Assembly (NCBI RefSeq): GCF_900996235.1
Contig: NZ_CAAJGM010000219.1
Span: 248,001-312,000, forward strand
DNA from: Paraburkholderia sp. BCC1885
GTDB lineage: Bacteria; Pseudomonadota; Gammaproteobacteria; Burkholderiales; Burkholderiaceae
DNA: 64,000 bases
Reading direction: 5' to 3'
Below are positions 8,541-16,743 of the stretch, piece after piece. How positions within the stretch are numbered: the stretch's first letter is position 1; each line of letters begins with the position of its first letter. Below the pieces are notes generated by a model that saw nothing but the letters and a program-made list of their open reading frames with translations, was not told the origin of the DNA and ran no database searches. Made by a program: the position numbers and the translations under genes.

Positions 8541-9419
8541 TCACAGCGGCAGTTCGGACGACGCGGGTTCGAGCGCCGCGGCCGGCAGCCTGGCGCGCCG
8601 CTCCGGCGGCAGCGCCTGGAGCGCGCGGCGGCCGCGCAGGCCGAGGAAGTATTCGCGGATAAACGGATGATCGACGCCCGCAGCCTCTTCGACCGGCGCC
8701 GCCACCAGCACCCTGCGGTCGGCCAGCACGGCGACGCGGGTGGACAGCGCGACCATGGTGTCGAGATCGTGCGTCACCATCACGACGGTCAGGCCGAGCG
8801 CGCGATGCAGCGTGCTGACCAGTTCGACGAATTCGTCCGAGGCTTGCGGATCGAGCCCGGCGGTCGGTTCGTCGAGAAACAGCAGTTCCGGTTCGAGCGC
8901 GATGGCGCGGGCGATGCCGACCCGCTTGATCATGCCGCCCGACAGCGCCGACGGCATCTTCGACGCATGCTTGCACGGCAATCCGACCATTTCGAGCTTA
9001 AGCATGACGATGTCGCGCAGCAGGTCGTCGGGAATCTTGCCAAGCTCGCGCAGCGGCTGCGCGATGTTGTCGAACACCGACAGCGACGAAAACAGCGCGC
9101 CGCGCTGGAACAGCATGCCGGAGCGGCTGCGCATCAGCAGCGCGGTCTCGGGCGAGATGGTCGAAAGGTCTTCGCCGAACAGCTTGATGGTGCCCGACGA
9201 CGGCCGTTCGAGCCCGAGGATCTGCCGCACGAGGGTGGTCTTGCCGGAGCCCGAGCCGCCGACGATCGAGACGATCTCGCCGCGCCGCACCTCGAAGTTC
9301 AGGTGCTGATGCACGATGTTGCGGCCGTAGCGCTTGGTGAGATCGCGCACCTCGATGACCGGTTCGGCAATCGACGGCAGCGGCTGGCCGCGCACGGATT
9401 GGGCAAGCGGCGCGCTCAT
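8541..9419 (-). CDS. ABC transporter ATP-binding protein (MlaF-like)
   Basis: Cytoplasmic ATPase of the MCE/Mla lipid transporter, 292 residues. All nucleotide-binding motifs are present: Walker A GGSGSGKTT (54-62), Q-loop Gln105, an LSGGM signature (159-163), Walker B LLFLDEP (179-185) and switch His217. The signature LSGGMIKRVGIARAIA is characteristic of MlaF-type ATPases. Its ATG overlaps the permease stop by four bases (ATGA), showing translational coupling. A Pro/Ala/Arg-rich tail of about 35 residues follows the last conserved helix. Confidence 0.95.
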   Translation of the reverse strand: MSAPLAQSVRGQPLPSIAEPVIEVRDLTKRYGRNIVHQHLNFEVRRGEIVSIVGGSGSGKTTLVRQILGLERPSSGTIKLFGEDLSTISPETALLMRSRSGMLFQRGALFSSLSVFDNIAQPLRELGKIPDDLLRDIVMLKLEMVGLPCKHASKMPSALSGGMIKRVGIARAIALEPELLFLDEPTAGLDPQASDEFVELVSTLHRALGLTVVMVTHDLDTMVALSTRVAVLADRRVLVAAPVEEAAGVDHPFIREYFLGLRGRRALQALPPERRARLPAAALEPASSELPL

Positions 9420-10549
9420 CCGAGCCCCACGTTCTGGAACAGCATGGCGAACACCGCGTCGGCGAGAATCACGATGGTGATCGAGCTCACCACCGAGGTG
9501 GTCGTGCCCTCGCCGAGGCTCTGCGAATTCGCCTTGATGCGAAAGCCGAAATGGCAGCCGACGATGGCGATCAGCATGCCGAACGCCACGCCCTTGCCGA
9601 GGCCGATCCACAGGTTGGCGATCGGCACCACGCTCGGCAGCGCGCGGAAGAAATAACCCATGTCGATGCCCAGCACGATCTGTGCGGAAAGCGCGCCGCC
9701 CAGCAGGGCGATGATGTTGGTCCACATGACGAGCAATGGCATCGCCACGCCGAGCGCCAGCACGCGCGGCAGGATCAGCCGCAGGCCATGGGGAATGCCC
9801 ATCACGCGCATGGCGTCGAGTTCCTCGGTGACGCGCATCACGCCGATCTGCGCCGTGATCGCCGAGCCCGAGCGGCCGGCCACCAGAATCGCCGAAAGCA
9901 CCGGCCCGAGTTCGCGGATCACCGAAAGCCCGAGGATGTTGACGATGTACTGATTCGCCCCGAACAGCCGCAATTGCTGCGCCGACAGATAGCTCAACAC
10001 AATGCCGATCAGGAACGCCACCAGCGCGGTGATGGGCAGCGCCCTGGCGCCGGCGTTATAGACGTTCGCGGAGATTTCCGTCCACGGTGTGATCTTCGGA
10101 TTACGCGCGATGGCGAGCAGATCGAGCACGACGCGCCCGAGCATGGCAATGCCGCCGTACAGATGTTCGAAGAAGGAAAACAGCGCAAGGCCGAGGCGGG
10201 TGAACGGATCGAAGCGCACCACCGGTTCGGGCGTGTCGCGCATGGAATCGAGCAAGGCGATGCGCTGGAAGATATCGCGCTGGGTATCGTTCAGTTCTGC
10301 CAGCTGGGGCGGCAGCTTATGGCCCCAGACACGCCACAGCGCCTGGCCGCCGACGTGATCCATACGCTCGATGCGCGTCAGGTCCCAGTGCATGCCCTCG
10401 ACGCCGATGAGCGAACGCAGACGGGGCACCACTTTGCCGGTGGCGCGGTCGCGTGCGAGCGCGAGCGCCGTCCACTGGCCGGAGAGCCGGACGATCTTGC
10501 CTTGGCTGCCTGCCGCGACTTCAAGGCCGGGCGGAGTGTCGTAGTTCAA
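9416..10549 (-). CDS. MlaE-family lipid ABC transporter permease with N-terminal STAS domain
   Basis: Inner-membrane permease of the Mla/MCE transporter. About 75 N-terminal residues form a STAS-like domain (EGMHWDLTRIERMDHVGGQALWRVWG), the role that the separate MlaB protein has in E. coli. The MlaE body follows, with the hallmark RELGPVLSAILVAGRSGSAITAQIG and ITEELDAMRVMGI-like segments and about five to six membrane helices. The start is uncertain: I place it at the TTG at 10549 (giving NYDTPPGLEVA, about 377 residues, close to fused family members); a GTG at 10660 would add 37 residues of low-complexity sequence. No strong ribosome site supports either. Confidence 0.9.
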   Translation of the reverse strand: MNYDTPPGLEVAAGSQGKIVRLSGQWTALALARDRATGKVVPRLRSLIGVEGMHWDLTRIERMDHVGGQALWRVWGHKLPPQLAELNDTQRDIFQRIALLDSMRDTPEPVVRFDPFTRLGLALFSFFEHLYGGIAMLGRVVLDLLAIARNPKITPWTEISANVYNAGARALPITALVAFLIGIVLSYLSAQQLRLFGANQYIVNILGLSVIRELGPVLSAILVAGRSGSAITAQIGVMRVTEELDAMRVMGIPHGLRLILPRVLALGVAMPLLVMWTNIIALLGGALSAQIVLGIDMGYFFRALPSVVPIANLWIGLGKGVAFGMLIAIVGCHFGFRIKANSQSLGEGTTTSVVSSITIVILADAVFAMLFQNVGLG

Positions 10550-10687
10550 GGATCGCTGGATTCTGGTTGTCGGATCAGGGCCATTGTAACGAACGCGGCG
10601 CGCAGGGGCGGCCCCTTGTGCACTCCAGGTGGGTCTCGGGTGGGTCTCGCGTGTGCCCACGCGGTGCCTGTGGCTACAATACGCGGC

Positions 10688-11605
10688 ATGAAAGCTTCCA
10701 AGTCCTCATTACCCCCTGGCGCGCCTGCTGGCCCGGCTGACGACTGGCGCATCGACCGGGATCGCGCCGTCGCGCTGTTCGGCGCGCACGCGCACGACTG
10801 GCCAATCGAAATCGTCGAAGAGACCGGCTCCACCAATGCCGACCTGATGGCGCGCGTGAAGGCGCTGCCGCGCCGCTCGAACGCCCTGCCGCGGCCGATC
10901 GTCCGGGTGGCCTATCTGCAAACCGCCGGGCGCGGCCGGCGCGGCCGCAACTGGTATGCCGAGCCGGGCAATGCACTGCTGTTTTCGGTAGCCTGCGTGC
11001 TGCCGCGGCCGCTCGAGGAACTCGCGGGTTTGAGTCTGGCGGTGGGCGTGGCGCTGGTCGACGGGCTGCGCTCGCTGCCGGTCGCGGGACCCGGGCAGAT
11101 CGCCCTCAAGTGGCCGAACGACGTGCTGCTGGAAGGCGACAAGCTGGCCGGCATCCTGATCGAAACGGCCTGGAGCACCGACTATGCGAGCGCGGTGGTG
11201 ATCGGCATCGGCACCAATGTGAGGGGCGCGGACGAACTGGCCGCGAAGCTCGGCGCGCTGAACGCCGACCTGCCGCCGCAGGCACGCGGCACGGCGCCCA
11301 CCGCACTGTCGCGCGCGTTGCCGAACGCCAATCTGACCGATACCCTCGCCGCCGAACTGAACGCGCTCGAAGCCGCGCTCAAACGCTTCGCCGCGGACGG
11401 CTTCGAGCCGTTCCAGCCACGCTGGAACGCCTGTCACGCCTACGCAGGCCGCGAAGTGGTGCTGCTCGAACAAGGTGTGGAAATCACGCGCGGCGTGGCG
11501 GCCGGCGTCGACGCCAGCGGGCAGTTGCTACTCGACACGGCAACGGGACGCGAGGCAATTGCCACCGGCGACGTCTCGTTGCGCCTGGCCGACGCCGCAG
11601 CATGA
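10688..11605 (+). CDS. birA: Biotin--[acetyl-CoA-carboxylase] ligase, monofunctional
   Basis: Biotin protein ligase that activates biotin as biotinyl-AMP and attaches it to the carboxyl carrier protein of acetyl-CoA carboxylase and similar enzymes. At 305 residues it contains the ligase signature GRGRRGRNW (81-89), the substrate-binding SLAVGVAL and KWPNDVLL segments, and the C-terminal SH3-like domain ending in DVSLRL. It lacks the N-terminal winged helix of E. coli BirA, so it should not repress biotin genes itself. An insertion of about 20 residues follows NVRG. It overlaps coaX by four bases. Confidence 0.94.
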   Translation: MKASKSSLPPGAPAGPADDWRIDRDRAVALFGAHAHDWPIEIVEETGSTNADLMARVKALPRRSNALPRPIVRVAYLQTAGRGRRGRNWYAEPGNALLFSVACVLPRPLEELAGLSLAVGVALVDGLRSLPVAGPGQIALKWPNDVLLEGDKLAGILIETAWSTDYASAVVIGIGTNVRGADELAAKLGALNADLPPQARGTAPTALSRALPNANLTDTLAAELNALEAALKRFAADGFEPFQPRWNACHAYAGREVVLLEQGVEITRGVAAGVDASGQLLLDTATGREAIATGDVSLRLADAAA

Positions 11606-12483
11606 GCGGCGCGCCTTTTCTGCTGATCGATGCGGGCAATAGCCGCGTCAAGTGGGCGCTCGTGCAGGCGGATGGGTCGCAGAGCCATGCGGGGGCGTTT
11701 GCGCACGGCGGCGCGGCCGAAGGCGCGGTTGGCGTCGCTGCTCCCGACTGGTCGCAACTGCCGCGCCCAGCCAGCGCCTGGCTATCCAACGTGGCCGGCG
11801 CGGCCGTCGCCGAGCGTCTTGCTGCCTTGCTCGACGCGCAATGGCCCGGCCTGCCGCGCACGACCATCCGCGCCCGCGCGCAGCAATGCGGCGTGACCAA
11901 TGGCTACACGACGCCGTCGGCGCTCGGCAGCGATCGCTGGGCCGGGCTGATCGGCGCGCATGCGGCGTTTCCGGGCGAGCCGCTGCTGATCGCGACCTTC
12001 GGTACCGCCACCACGCTGGAAGCGCTGCGGGCGGATGGGGTGTTCGTCGGCGGTTTGATCGCGCCGGGCTGGTCGCTGATGATGCGTTCGCTCGGCGAGC
12101 ACACGGCGCAACTGCCCACGCTCGATGCCGACGCGGCGCGCGATCTGCTGACGCCGCGCGCCGATGCCAGAACTGGCGCCAGCGCCACGCCAGGCGGCGA
12201 CGGCACGCAAGCCGGCAGCCAATACCTTGGCCCGTCCTTCGCCACCGACACGCCGCGCTCGCTGTCGGCGGGTTGCGCGCTGGCGCAGGCCGGCCTGGTC
12301 GAACGGATGTGGCATGACCTGCAGGCCGCATGGGGCGTGCCGGTGCGGCTCGTGGTGGGCGGCGGCGCCGCGGATGAAGTGACAGCGGCCCTCAAAGTGC
12401 CGCATACTCGCCACGATTCGCTCGTGCTGTCGGGACTTGCACTGATCGCCGCCGAAGCTGGCGGCGAGGTCCAACCCGGCTGA
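11602..12483 (+). CDS. coaX: Type III pantothenate kinase
   Basis: Phosphorylates pantothenate in the first committed step of coenzyme A synthesis. The ASKHA-fold motifs are visible: phosphate-1 DAGNSRVK (10-17), GYTTPSALGSDRW (101-113) and a second phosphate-binding loop FGTATT (133-138), where many CoaX proteins have DxGTA. A Gly/Ala/Thr-rich insertion sits at about 190-215 before the final kinase segment. The ATG overlaps the birA stop (ATGA), so both are translated from one message; Bordetella Baf, of the same family, is also linked to birA. Confidence 0.93.
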   Translation: MSGAPFLLIDAGNSRVKWALVQADGSQSHAGAFAHGGAAEGAVGVAAPDWSQLPRPASAWLSNVAGAAVAERLAALLDAQWPGLPRTTIRARAQQCGVTNGYTTPSALGSDRWAGLIGAHAAFPGEPLLIATFGTATTLEALRADGVFVGGLIAPGWSLMMRSLGEHTAQLPTLDADAARDLLTPRADARTGASATPGGDGTQAGSQYLGPSFATDTPRSLSAGCALAQAGLVERMWHDLQAAWGVPVRLVVGGGAADEVTAALKVPHTRHDSLVLSGLALIAAEAGGEVQPG

Positions 12484-12530
12484 GCCCCGCACCCGATGCA
12501 CGCCGCCCCCTTTAAACGGAGACTCCAACG

Positions 12531-12770
12531 ATGCTGCGCTGGCTGATCGCTATTCTGTTGCTTGCCAACCTGTTCGCATTCGCGGCGTTGCGCGGCATGT
12601 TCGGCCCGCTGCCCTACGCGGGCGCACGCGAGCCGGGTCATCTGAACCGGCAGTTGCATCCGGAAACGCTGCGGGTGCAGCCGGTTTCGGCGGCCGAAGC
12701 GGCCGATCAGGCCGTGGTGGGCGGCCCCGCCCCGGCGCCGGCGATTGCCGCGTCGGAGCTTGGTCAATAA
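12531..12770 (+). CDS. Small single-pass membrane protein
   Basis: A 79-residue protein with an N-terminal hydrophobic helix (LIAILLLANLFAFAAL, residues 4-19) and a short periplasmic Pro/Ala-rich tail. Residues 36-52 (PGHLNRQLHPETLRVQPVS) resemble the segment that comes before SPOR domains in some beta-proteobacterial proteins, but no SPOR domain follows. A good ribosome site (CGGAG) lies about nine bases before the ATG. It lies 47 bases after coaX and is probably the third gene of that operon. Function unknown. Confidence 0.75.
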   Translation: MLRWLIAILLLANLFAFAALRGMFGPLPYAGAREPGHLNRQLHPETLRVQPVSAAEAADQAVVGGPAPAPAIAASELGQ

Positions 12771-12855
12771 GCTGAAGCAGTAAAAGCGGATAAGACGAAG
12801 TCAGTGAACCCGCGAGGGGCCGCTGCCGCTTCGATCCGCGGCTTCAATTCACCGC

Positions 12856-13338
12856 TTAACCCTGCGCGCGAACCTTCCTGAGCAGCGCGGTCGTCGAGCG
12901 GTCATGCTCGAACGGAATCGCCAGCGCGCGACCGCCCCAGCCGCGCACCAGCGCCGACTCGGGCAACTTGTCCATGTCGTAATCGCCGCCCTTCACCAGG
13001 ATGTCGGGATGCAGCGCTTCGATCAACGACACCGGCGTCTGCTCCTCGAAGCACACCACCCAATCGACGCTTTCCAATGCCGCCAGCAGGGCCATGCGAT
13101 CGGCTTCGTTGTTGATCGGCCGGTCGTCGCCCTTGCCGAGCCGGCGCACCGACGCGTCGCTGTTCACCCCCACGATCAGACACGCGCCGAGCGCTTTCGC
13201 GTCGGCCAGATAGGTGACATGCCCGCGATGCAGGATATCGAACACGCCGTTCGTGAACACTACCGGGCCGGTGAGCGAAGGCCGCAGTTGAGCGAGGGCG
13301 TCGCGGGTTGTGAGCTTGCGTTCGAAAGTGGCGGCCAT
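12856..13338 (-). CDS. rfaE2: D-glycero-beta-D-manno-heptose 1-phosphate adenylyltransferase
   Basis: Nucleotidyltransferase that makes ADP-heptose for the lipopolysaccharide inner core; equivalent to the C-terminal half of E. coli HldE. The 160 residues contain the cytidylyltransferase signature TNGVFDILHRGHVTYL (29-44, with HxGH-type HRGH) and the conserved DILVKGGDY and C-terminal STTALLRKV. The start at 13338 aligns with the family; an upstream ATG at 13368 directly abuts a strong terminator hairpin and would add ten unrelated residues. Confidence 0.93.
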   Translation of the reverse strand: MAATFERKLTTRDALAQLRPSLTGPVVFTNGVFDILHRGHVTYLADAKALGACLIVGVNSDASVRRLGKGDDRPINNEADRMALLAALESVDWVVCFEEQTPVSLIEALHPDILVKGGDYDMDKLPESALVRGWGGRALAIPFEHDRSTTALLRKVRAQG

Positions 13339-13368
13339 GGGGAATCGAAGAAAAGAGAAATCATGCAA

Positions 13369-13400
13369 ACGGCCCGGCAGGCTTGCACCTGTCGGGCCGT
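13369..13400 (-). terminator. Hairpin terminator for the di-iron protein gene
   Basis: Thirteen-base arms (13369-13381 and 13388-13400, one G-T pair) close a six-base loop. It lies 69 bases beyond the stop of the minus-strand di-iron gene and just before rfaE2. The minus strand beyond it is moderately T-rich. Confidence 0.7.
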
Positions 13401-13468
13401 TCTTTCACACGTTTTGTGCGTTATCTGTCACGGGACGCCTCGCGCCGCTGCGCAACGCGCGGTGGCCG

Positions 13469-14341
13469 TCAGGCCGGCTGCTCGGCCGACTTCTGATCGG
13501 CCTGCAGGCGCGTCACCACTTCCTTGCGATAGCGGTTCAGTTCCTGCGCCGTGTTGAAGGTGCGTTCGAACAGAATGGACAGGTTGTGCAGAATGCGCTC
13601 GACCACTTTCTTCTCCCAGCCGTCGTCGAAGCGGATCTGTTCGTCGAGCCAGCGTTCGAGCCATTCCGGATCGGGCAGGCGCGACTGGATGGTGTCTCGC
13701 GGGAACAGTGCCTGATTGACGTGCAGGTTGGTCGGATGCAGCGGCTTTTCCGTGCGGCGGGCCGAGGCCATTAGCACGCCGATCTTGGCAAACGCAGCAC
13801 GCGCGACGTCGCCGAAATTCGTCATGGCCTTCTTCATATAGCGCAGATACGCGCCGCCGTGACGGGCTTCGTCACGCGAGATGGTTTCGTAGATGGCCTT
13901 GATGACCGGTTCCGTGTGCCATTCGGCCGCGCGGCGATACCAGTGATTCAGACGGATTTCGCCGCAGAAGTGCAGCATCAGCGTTTCGAGCGGGGGCGCC
14001 GGATCGAATTCGAAGCGCACAGCGTGCAGTTCTTCTTCGGTGGGACACATTTCCGGCTTGAAGCGGCGCAGATATTCCATCAGCACCAGCGAGTGCTTTT
14101 GTTCTTCGAAGAACCACACGCTCATGAACGCGGAGAAATCGCTGTCGTGATGATTGTCGCGCAGGAACATTTCCGTTGCGGGCAACGCGGACCATTCGGT
14201 GATCGCGTTCATCTTGATCGTCTTGGCCTGCTCGTCGGTCAGGAGCGATGCATCGAACTTGTCCCAGGGAATGTCTTTCTCCATGTCCCATCGAACGGAT
14301 TCGAGCGATTTATAAAGTTCCGGATAAAGCATGGTGTTCAT
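13469..14341 (-). CDS. Ferritin-like di-iron protein, acyl-ACP-desaturase-like
   Basis: A 290-residue all-helical protein with the two-fold carboxylate-histidine pattern of the ferritin/desaturase superfamily: Glu49, EEQKH at 79-83, Glu128 and DEARH at 157-161. The EExxH/DExxH pair resembles soluble fatty-acid (stearoyl-ACP type) desaturases, so a di-iron oxidase or desaturase role is likely, but the substrate cannot be read from sequence. The ATG at 14341 is chosen because GGTGGG sits upstream; the longer frame adds 33 residues. It stands alone, with a terminator behind it. Confidence 0.8.
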   Translation of the reverse strand: MNTMLYPELYKSLESVRWDMEKDIPWDKFDASLLTDEQAKTIKMNAITEWSALPATEMFLRDNHHDSDFSAFMSVWFFEEQKHSLVLMEYLRRFKPEMCPTEEELHAVRFEFDPAPPLETLMLHFCGEIRLNHWYRRAAEWHTEPVIKAIYETISRDEARHGGAYLRYMKKAMTNFGDVARAAFAKIGVLMASARRTEKPLHPTNLHVNQALFPRDTIQSRLPDPEWLERWLDEQIRFDDGWEKKVVERILHNLSILFERTFNTAQELNRYRKEVVTRLQADQKSAEQPA

Positions 14342-14914
14342 AGTCCCACCCCTGTTCTGCGCATTGCGACGTCTGTTTGTGTCTTTTACTACTCTTGCTA
14401 ATGGCGAACGAAACACACGCGTTCGCGAGCAGCCAAGCATTGAATTTTACGCGGGAATCAGCCACCCAGATGCACCGGGCAGTAAAGAAGTCCTGCGGCA
14501 TGTGGGCGACCGCCGACAACCCGGTCTTGCGCCACGAGGCCACCCATGCGCGAACCTAGCCAACGCAATCGGTGCAGCCTGCCAGATGGAAGCCGCTATC
14601 CAGCCCCTGCGCCGGATAAACCGGTGGCAAGCGGGCGTCGGATTGGTTGTTTTCGGGGCGCGCCCAAGGGCCAAACATGCTTGCGCCATGATATCACGCG
14701 GTCCTGACGGCTCTGCGTTCCCTCCGGGTCACAACCGCACTGGCCTTTGATCGACCTCAATACAATAGCGAACGTCCGTGTTCTGCCTGTGACGAAGACG
14801 GTTGCAAAGCGCGTGCCGCGCGTGCTTGACGCCGGCGCGCCCACGCACGCCGGCTCGATTGGCGGCGCGCGCGGGCGCTGGCCCGCAGCATCTTTTCGGT
14901 GACCTCGGATTCCC
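14342..14914. other. Intergenic stretch without a supported gene
   Basis: About 570 bases between the di-iron gene start and the phaM stop. Only overlapping open frames without ribosome sites or recognisable products are seen. It must hold the promoter of the di-iron gene on the minus strand; no clear -35/-10 pair stands out. The part next to phaM is very GC-rich. Confidence 0.5.
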
Positions 14915-15703
14915 TTATTCGGGCTTCGATGGTGTCTTCTTCGCGGCGCGCGGCCGGCTGGCCGTGCCGCTCGTCGATTTGGCGGCGAGCGTCCGTTTTG
15001 TTGCGGACTCCTTCGCGGATGAGGCTGCCGTGCTCGAAGCAGCGGCGGAAGCCGCGGCGGAATCGGCGGGCGGCGCATCGCCCCCGGTTGGCGCGGCGGC
15101 AGCCGCAGGCTGGGTCATCGCAAACTGCGCGATCTGGTTGAACTGCGCTTGCAACAGATTCCACCAGGCACCGGCATCGAAGCCTGCCGCGTTAGCGTTC
15201 TCACCGGCTTGCGGTTCAGCGTCGCCCGCGGCTTCGGCACGCGGCGCAGCCGACGCGGACGACGCCGATGCCCCCGCCGACGATGCGGAACGAGGTGTTT
15301 CAGGACGCGCCTTCTCGGTCGCAGGTTTCGTGGCCGCCGGTTGCGCCATCGATTGCTGCGCGAACGCGCCGAACGCCCGCAGCGTCGCCAGCGTGGCGCG
15401 CTGCACTTCCAGCGCCTGAATCGCCGATTGCAGCATGTTCAGATTCAGCTTGAGCCACTGCTCGACGGCGCGCATGTCGGTGATGCGCTTGTCGAGCTCT
15501 TCGACGTTGGTGAGCGGCGCCATCATGTCGGACATCATCGAAAGCGACGGTCCGAGGCCCGGCGCCGCGCCCGCCGGGGCGCCCTGAAAGGCCGCGCCGA
15601 ACGGCGAGAGCCGCATCATGTCCCACATGCGGTCCATCATCTCGCCGGGAGGAAAACCCGGAAATCCGGGAAAGGGCGGCGTGGAGCCAGGGATATCGGT
15701 CAT
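14915..15703 (-). CDS. phaM: PhaM-type polyhydroxyalkanoate granule regulatory protein
   Basis: Protein that links PHB granules and PHA synthase to the nucleoid in beta-proteobacteria. The N-terminus (FPGFPPGEMMDRMWDMMRLSPFG) and the block APLTNVEELDKRITDMRAVEQWLKLNLNMLQSAIQALEVQRATL (about 62-105) are the family signature. A long Ala/Ser/Pro-rich middle contains a second conserved patch (WWNLLQAQFNQIAQFAM). The C-terminus is Lys/Ala/Pro-rich (AAKKTPSKPE), like the DNA-binding histone-type tail of PhaM. The ATG at 15703 has a GGAGA ribosome site; the longer frame is not supported. No pha genes are nearby. Confidence 0.9.
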   Translation of the reverse strand: MTDIPGSTPPFPGFPGFPPGEMMDRMWDMMRLSPFGAAFQGAPAGAAPGLGPSLSMMSDMMAPLTNVEELDKRITDMRAVEQWLKLNLNMLQSAIQALEVQRATLATLRAFGAFAQQSMAQPAATKPATEKARPETPRSASSAGASASSASAAPRAEAAGDAEPQAGENANAAGFDAGAWWNLLQAQFNQIAQFAMTQPAAAAAPTGGDAPPADSAAASAAASSTAASSAKESATKRTLAAKSTSGTASRPRAAKKTPSKPE

Positions 15704-15800
15704 GCGGTTCTCCTCGCAGCAGACAGGAATGGAATGGGCTCGGGCCCACACACGTTTGTGTCGGATCATACCGTGTGCGCCGTGACGCGCCGCGGCTGAA

Positions 15801-16718
15801 TCAGGCGGATTCGTCGCCGGGCGTTTCCCCTGCGGCGTGGCCGCCAGCCGGGTGAACGCCTGCCGCGTGGCCGGCGCCTGCCTGCCCGTCGTGGAAATGC
15901 GGCGCGCGCCGCTCACGCAACGACGCCACGCCTTCGCGCACATCCGGTCCGGCGAAGCCCATGAATTCGAGTGCGAGCGAGGTATCGAAAGCCGGGCCGG
16001 CCGAACGCAGCCAGTTGTTCAACGCATACTTCGTCCAGCGAATCGCCGTCTGCGAACCTTCAGCGAGTTTCCTGGCCACTTCGAAGGCTTTGGGCAGCAG
16101 ATCGGCTTCGTCGACGGCGAGCGACACGAGGCCGATCCGCTCCGCTTCTTCGCCGCTCACCGGCTCGCATAACAGCAAGTAGTACTTGGCTTTTGCCATG
16201 CCGCACAGGAGCGGCCAGACGATTGCCGCGTGATCGCCCGCCGCGACGCCCAGGCGCGTATGACCGTCGATGATGCGCGCGCTTTTCGCCGCAATCGAAA
16301 TATCGGCGAGCAGGCCTGCCACCAGGCCCGCGCCGACGGCCGGTCCGTGCATCGCCGAGACGATCGGCTTGCTGCAGTTGATCACGTTGTAGACGAGGTC
16401 GCGTGCCTCGCGCCAGACCCGCGTGCGGACCTCGAAGTCGGTCGCCATCTGCTCGACGAGTTGCAGATCGCCGCCCGCCGAGAAGCCCTTGCCTTCGCCG
16501 CGAATCACCGCCACGCGCGTGTCGGGATCGCGGTCGATATCGCGCCAGATTTCGGCCAGCTCGTAATGCATGCGTGCATCCGCCGTGGACAATGCACTAC
16601 GGTTGGCGCCCGCGCCGCTCATGATGACTTCGAGGACGCCATGCGGATGCCGCCGCAAGCGCAGCGACTCGTAATGCGCGTAGAAGGCGGGGTCGTCGAT
16701 CGTGGCTTCGTGAGACAT
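15801..16718 (-). CDS. Enoyl-CoA hydratase/isomerase family protein
   Basis: Crotonase-fold enzyme of 305 residues acting on acyl-CoA substrates. The oxyanion-hole segments are GKGFSAGGDL (near 75-84) and HGPAVGAGLVAGLLADISIAA (near 122-142), with GHTRLGVAAGDHAAIVWPLL following. The usual catalytic Glu pair of crotonase is not clearly present, so hydratase activity is not certain. The last 35 residues are a Gly/Ala/His-rich tail unlike the family. It is 25 bases downstream of the FAH-family gene on the same strand, so the two form an operon probably under the divergent IclR regulator. Confidence 0.88.
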   Translation of the reverse strand: MSHEATIDDPAFYAHYESLRLRRHPHGVLEVIMSGAGANRSALSTADARMHYELAEIWRDIDRDPDTRVAVIRGEGKGFSAGGDLQLVEQMATDFEVRTRVWREARDLVYNVINCSKPIVSAMHGPAVGAGLVAGLLADISIAAKSARIIDGHTRLGVAAGDHAAIVWPLLCGMAKAKYYLLLCEPVSGEEAERIGLVSLAVDEADLLPKAFEVARKLAEGSQTAIRWTKYALNNWLRSAGPAFDTSLALEFMGFAGPDVREGVASLRERRAPHFHDGQAGAGHAAGVHPAGGHAAGETPGDESA

Positions 16719-16743
16719 GGCTGTCAGTCCGATAGGTCAGAAC

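Noticed and set aside
10688..10760. BirA N-terminus examined for a DNA-binding winged helix
   Set aside because: Only a short Pro/Ala leader precedes the ligase domain, so it is not a biotin-operon repressor.
14596..14914. Open frames in the gap before phaM considered as a missed gene
   Set aside because: Frames on both strands overlap one another, none has a ribosome site or recognisable product.
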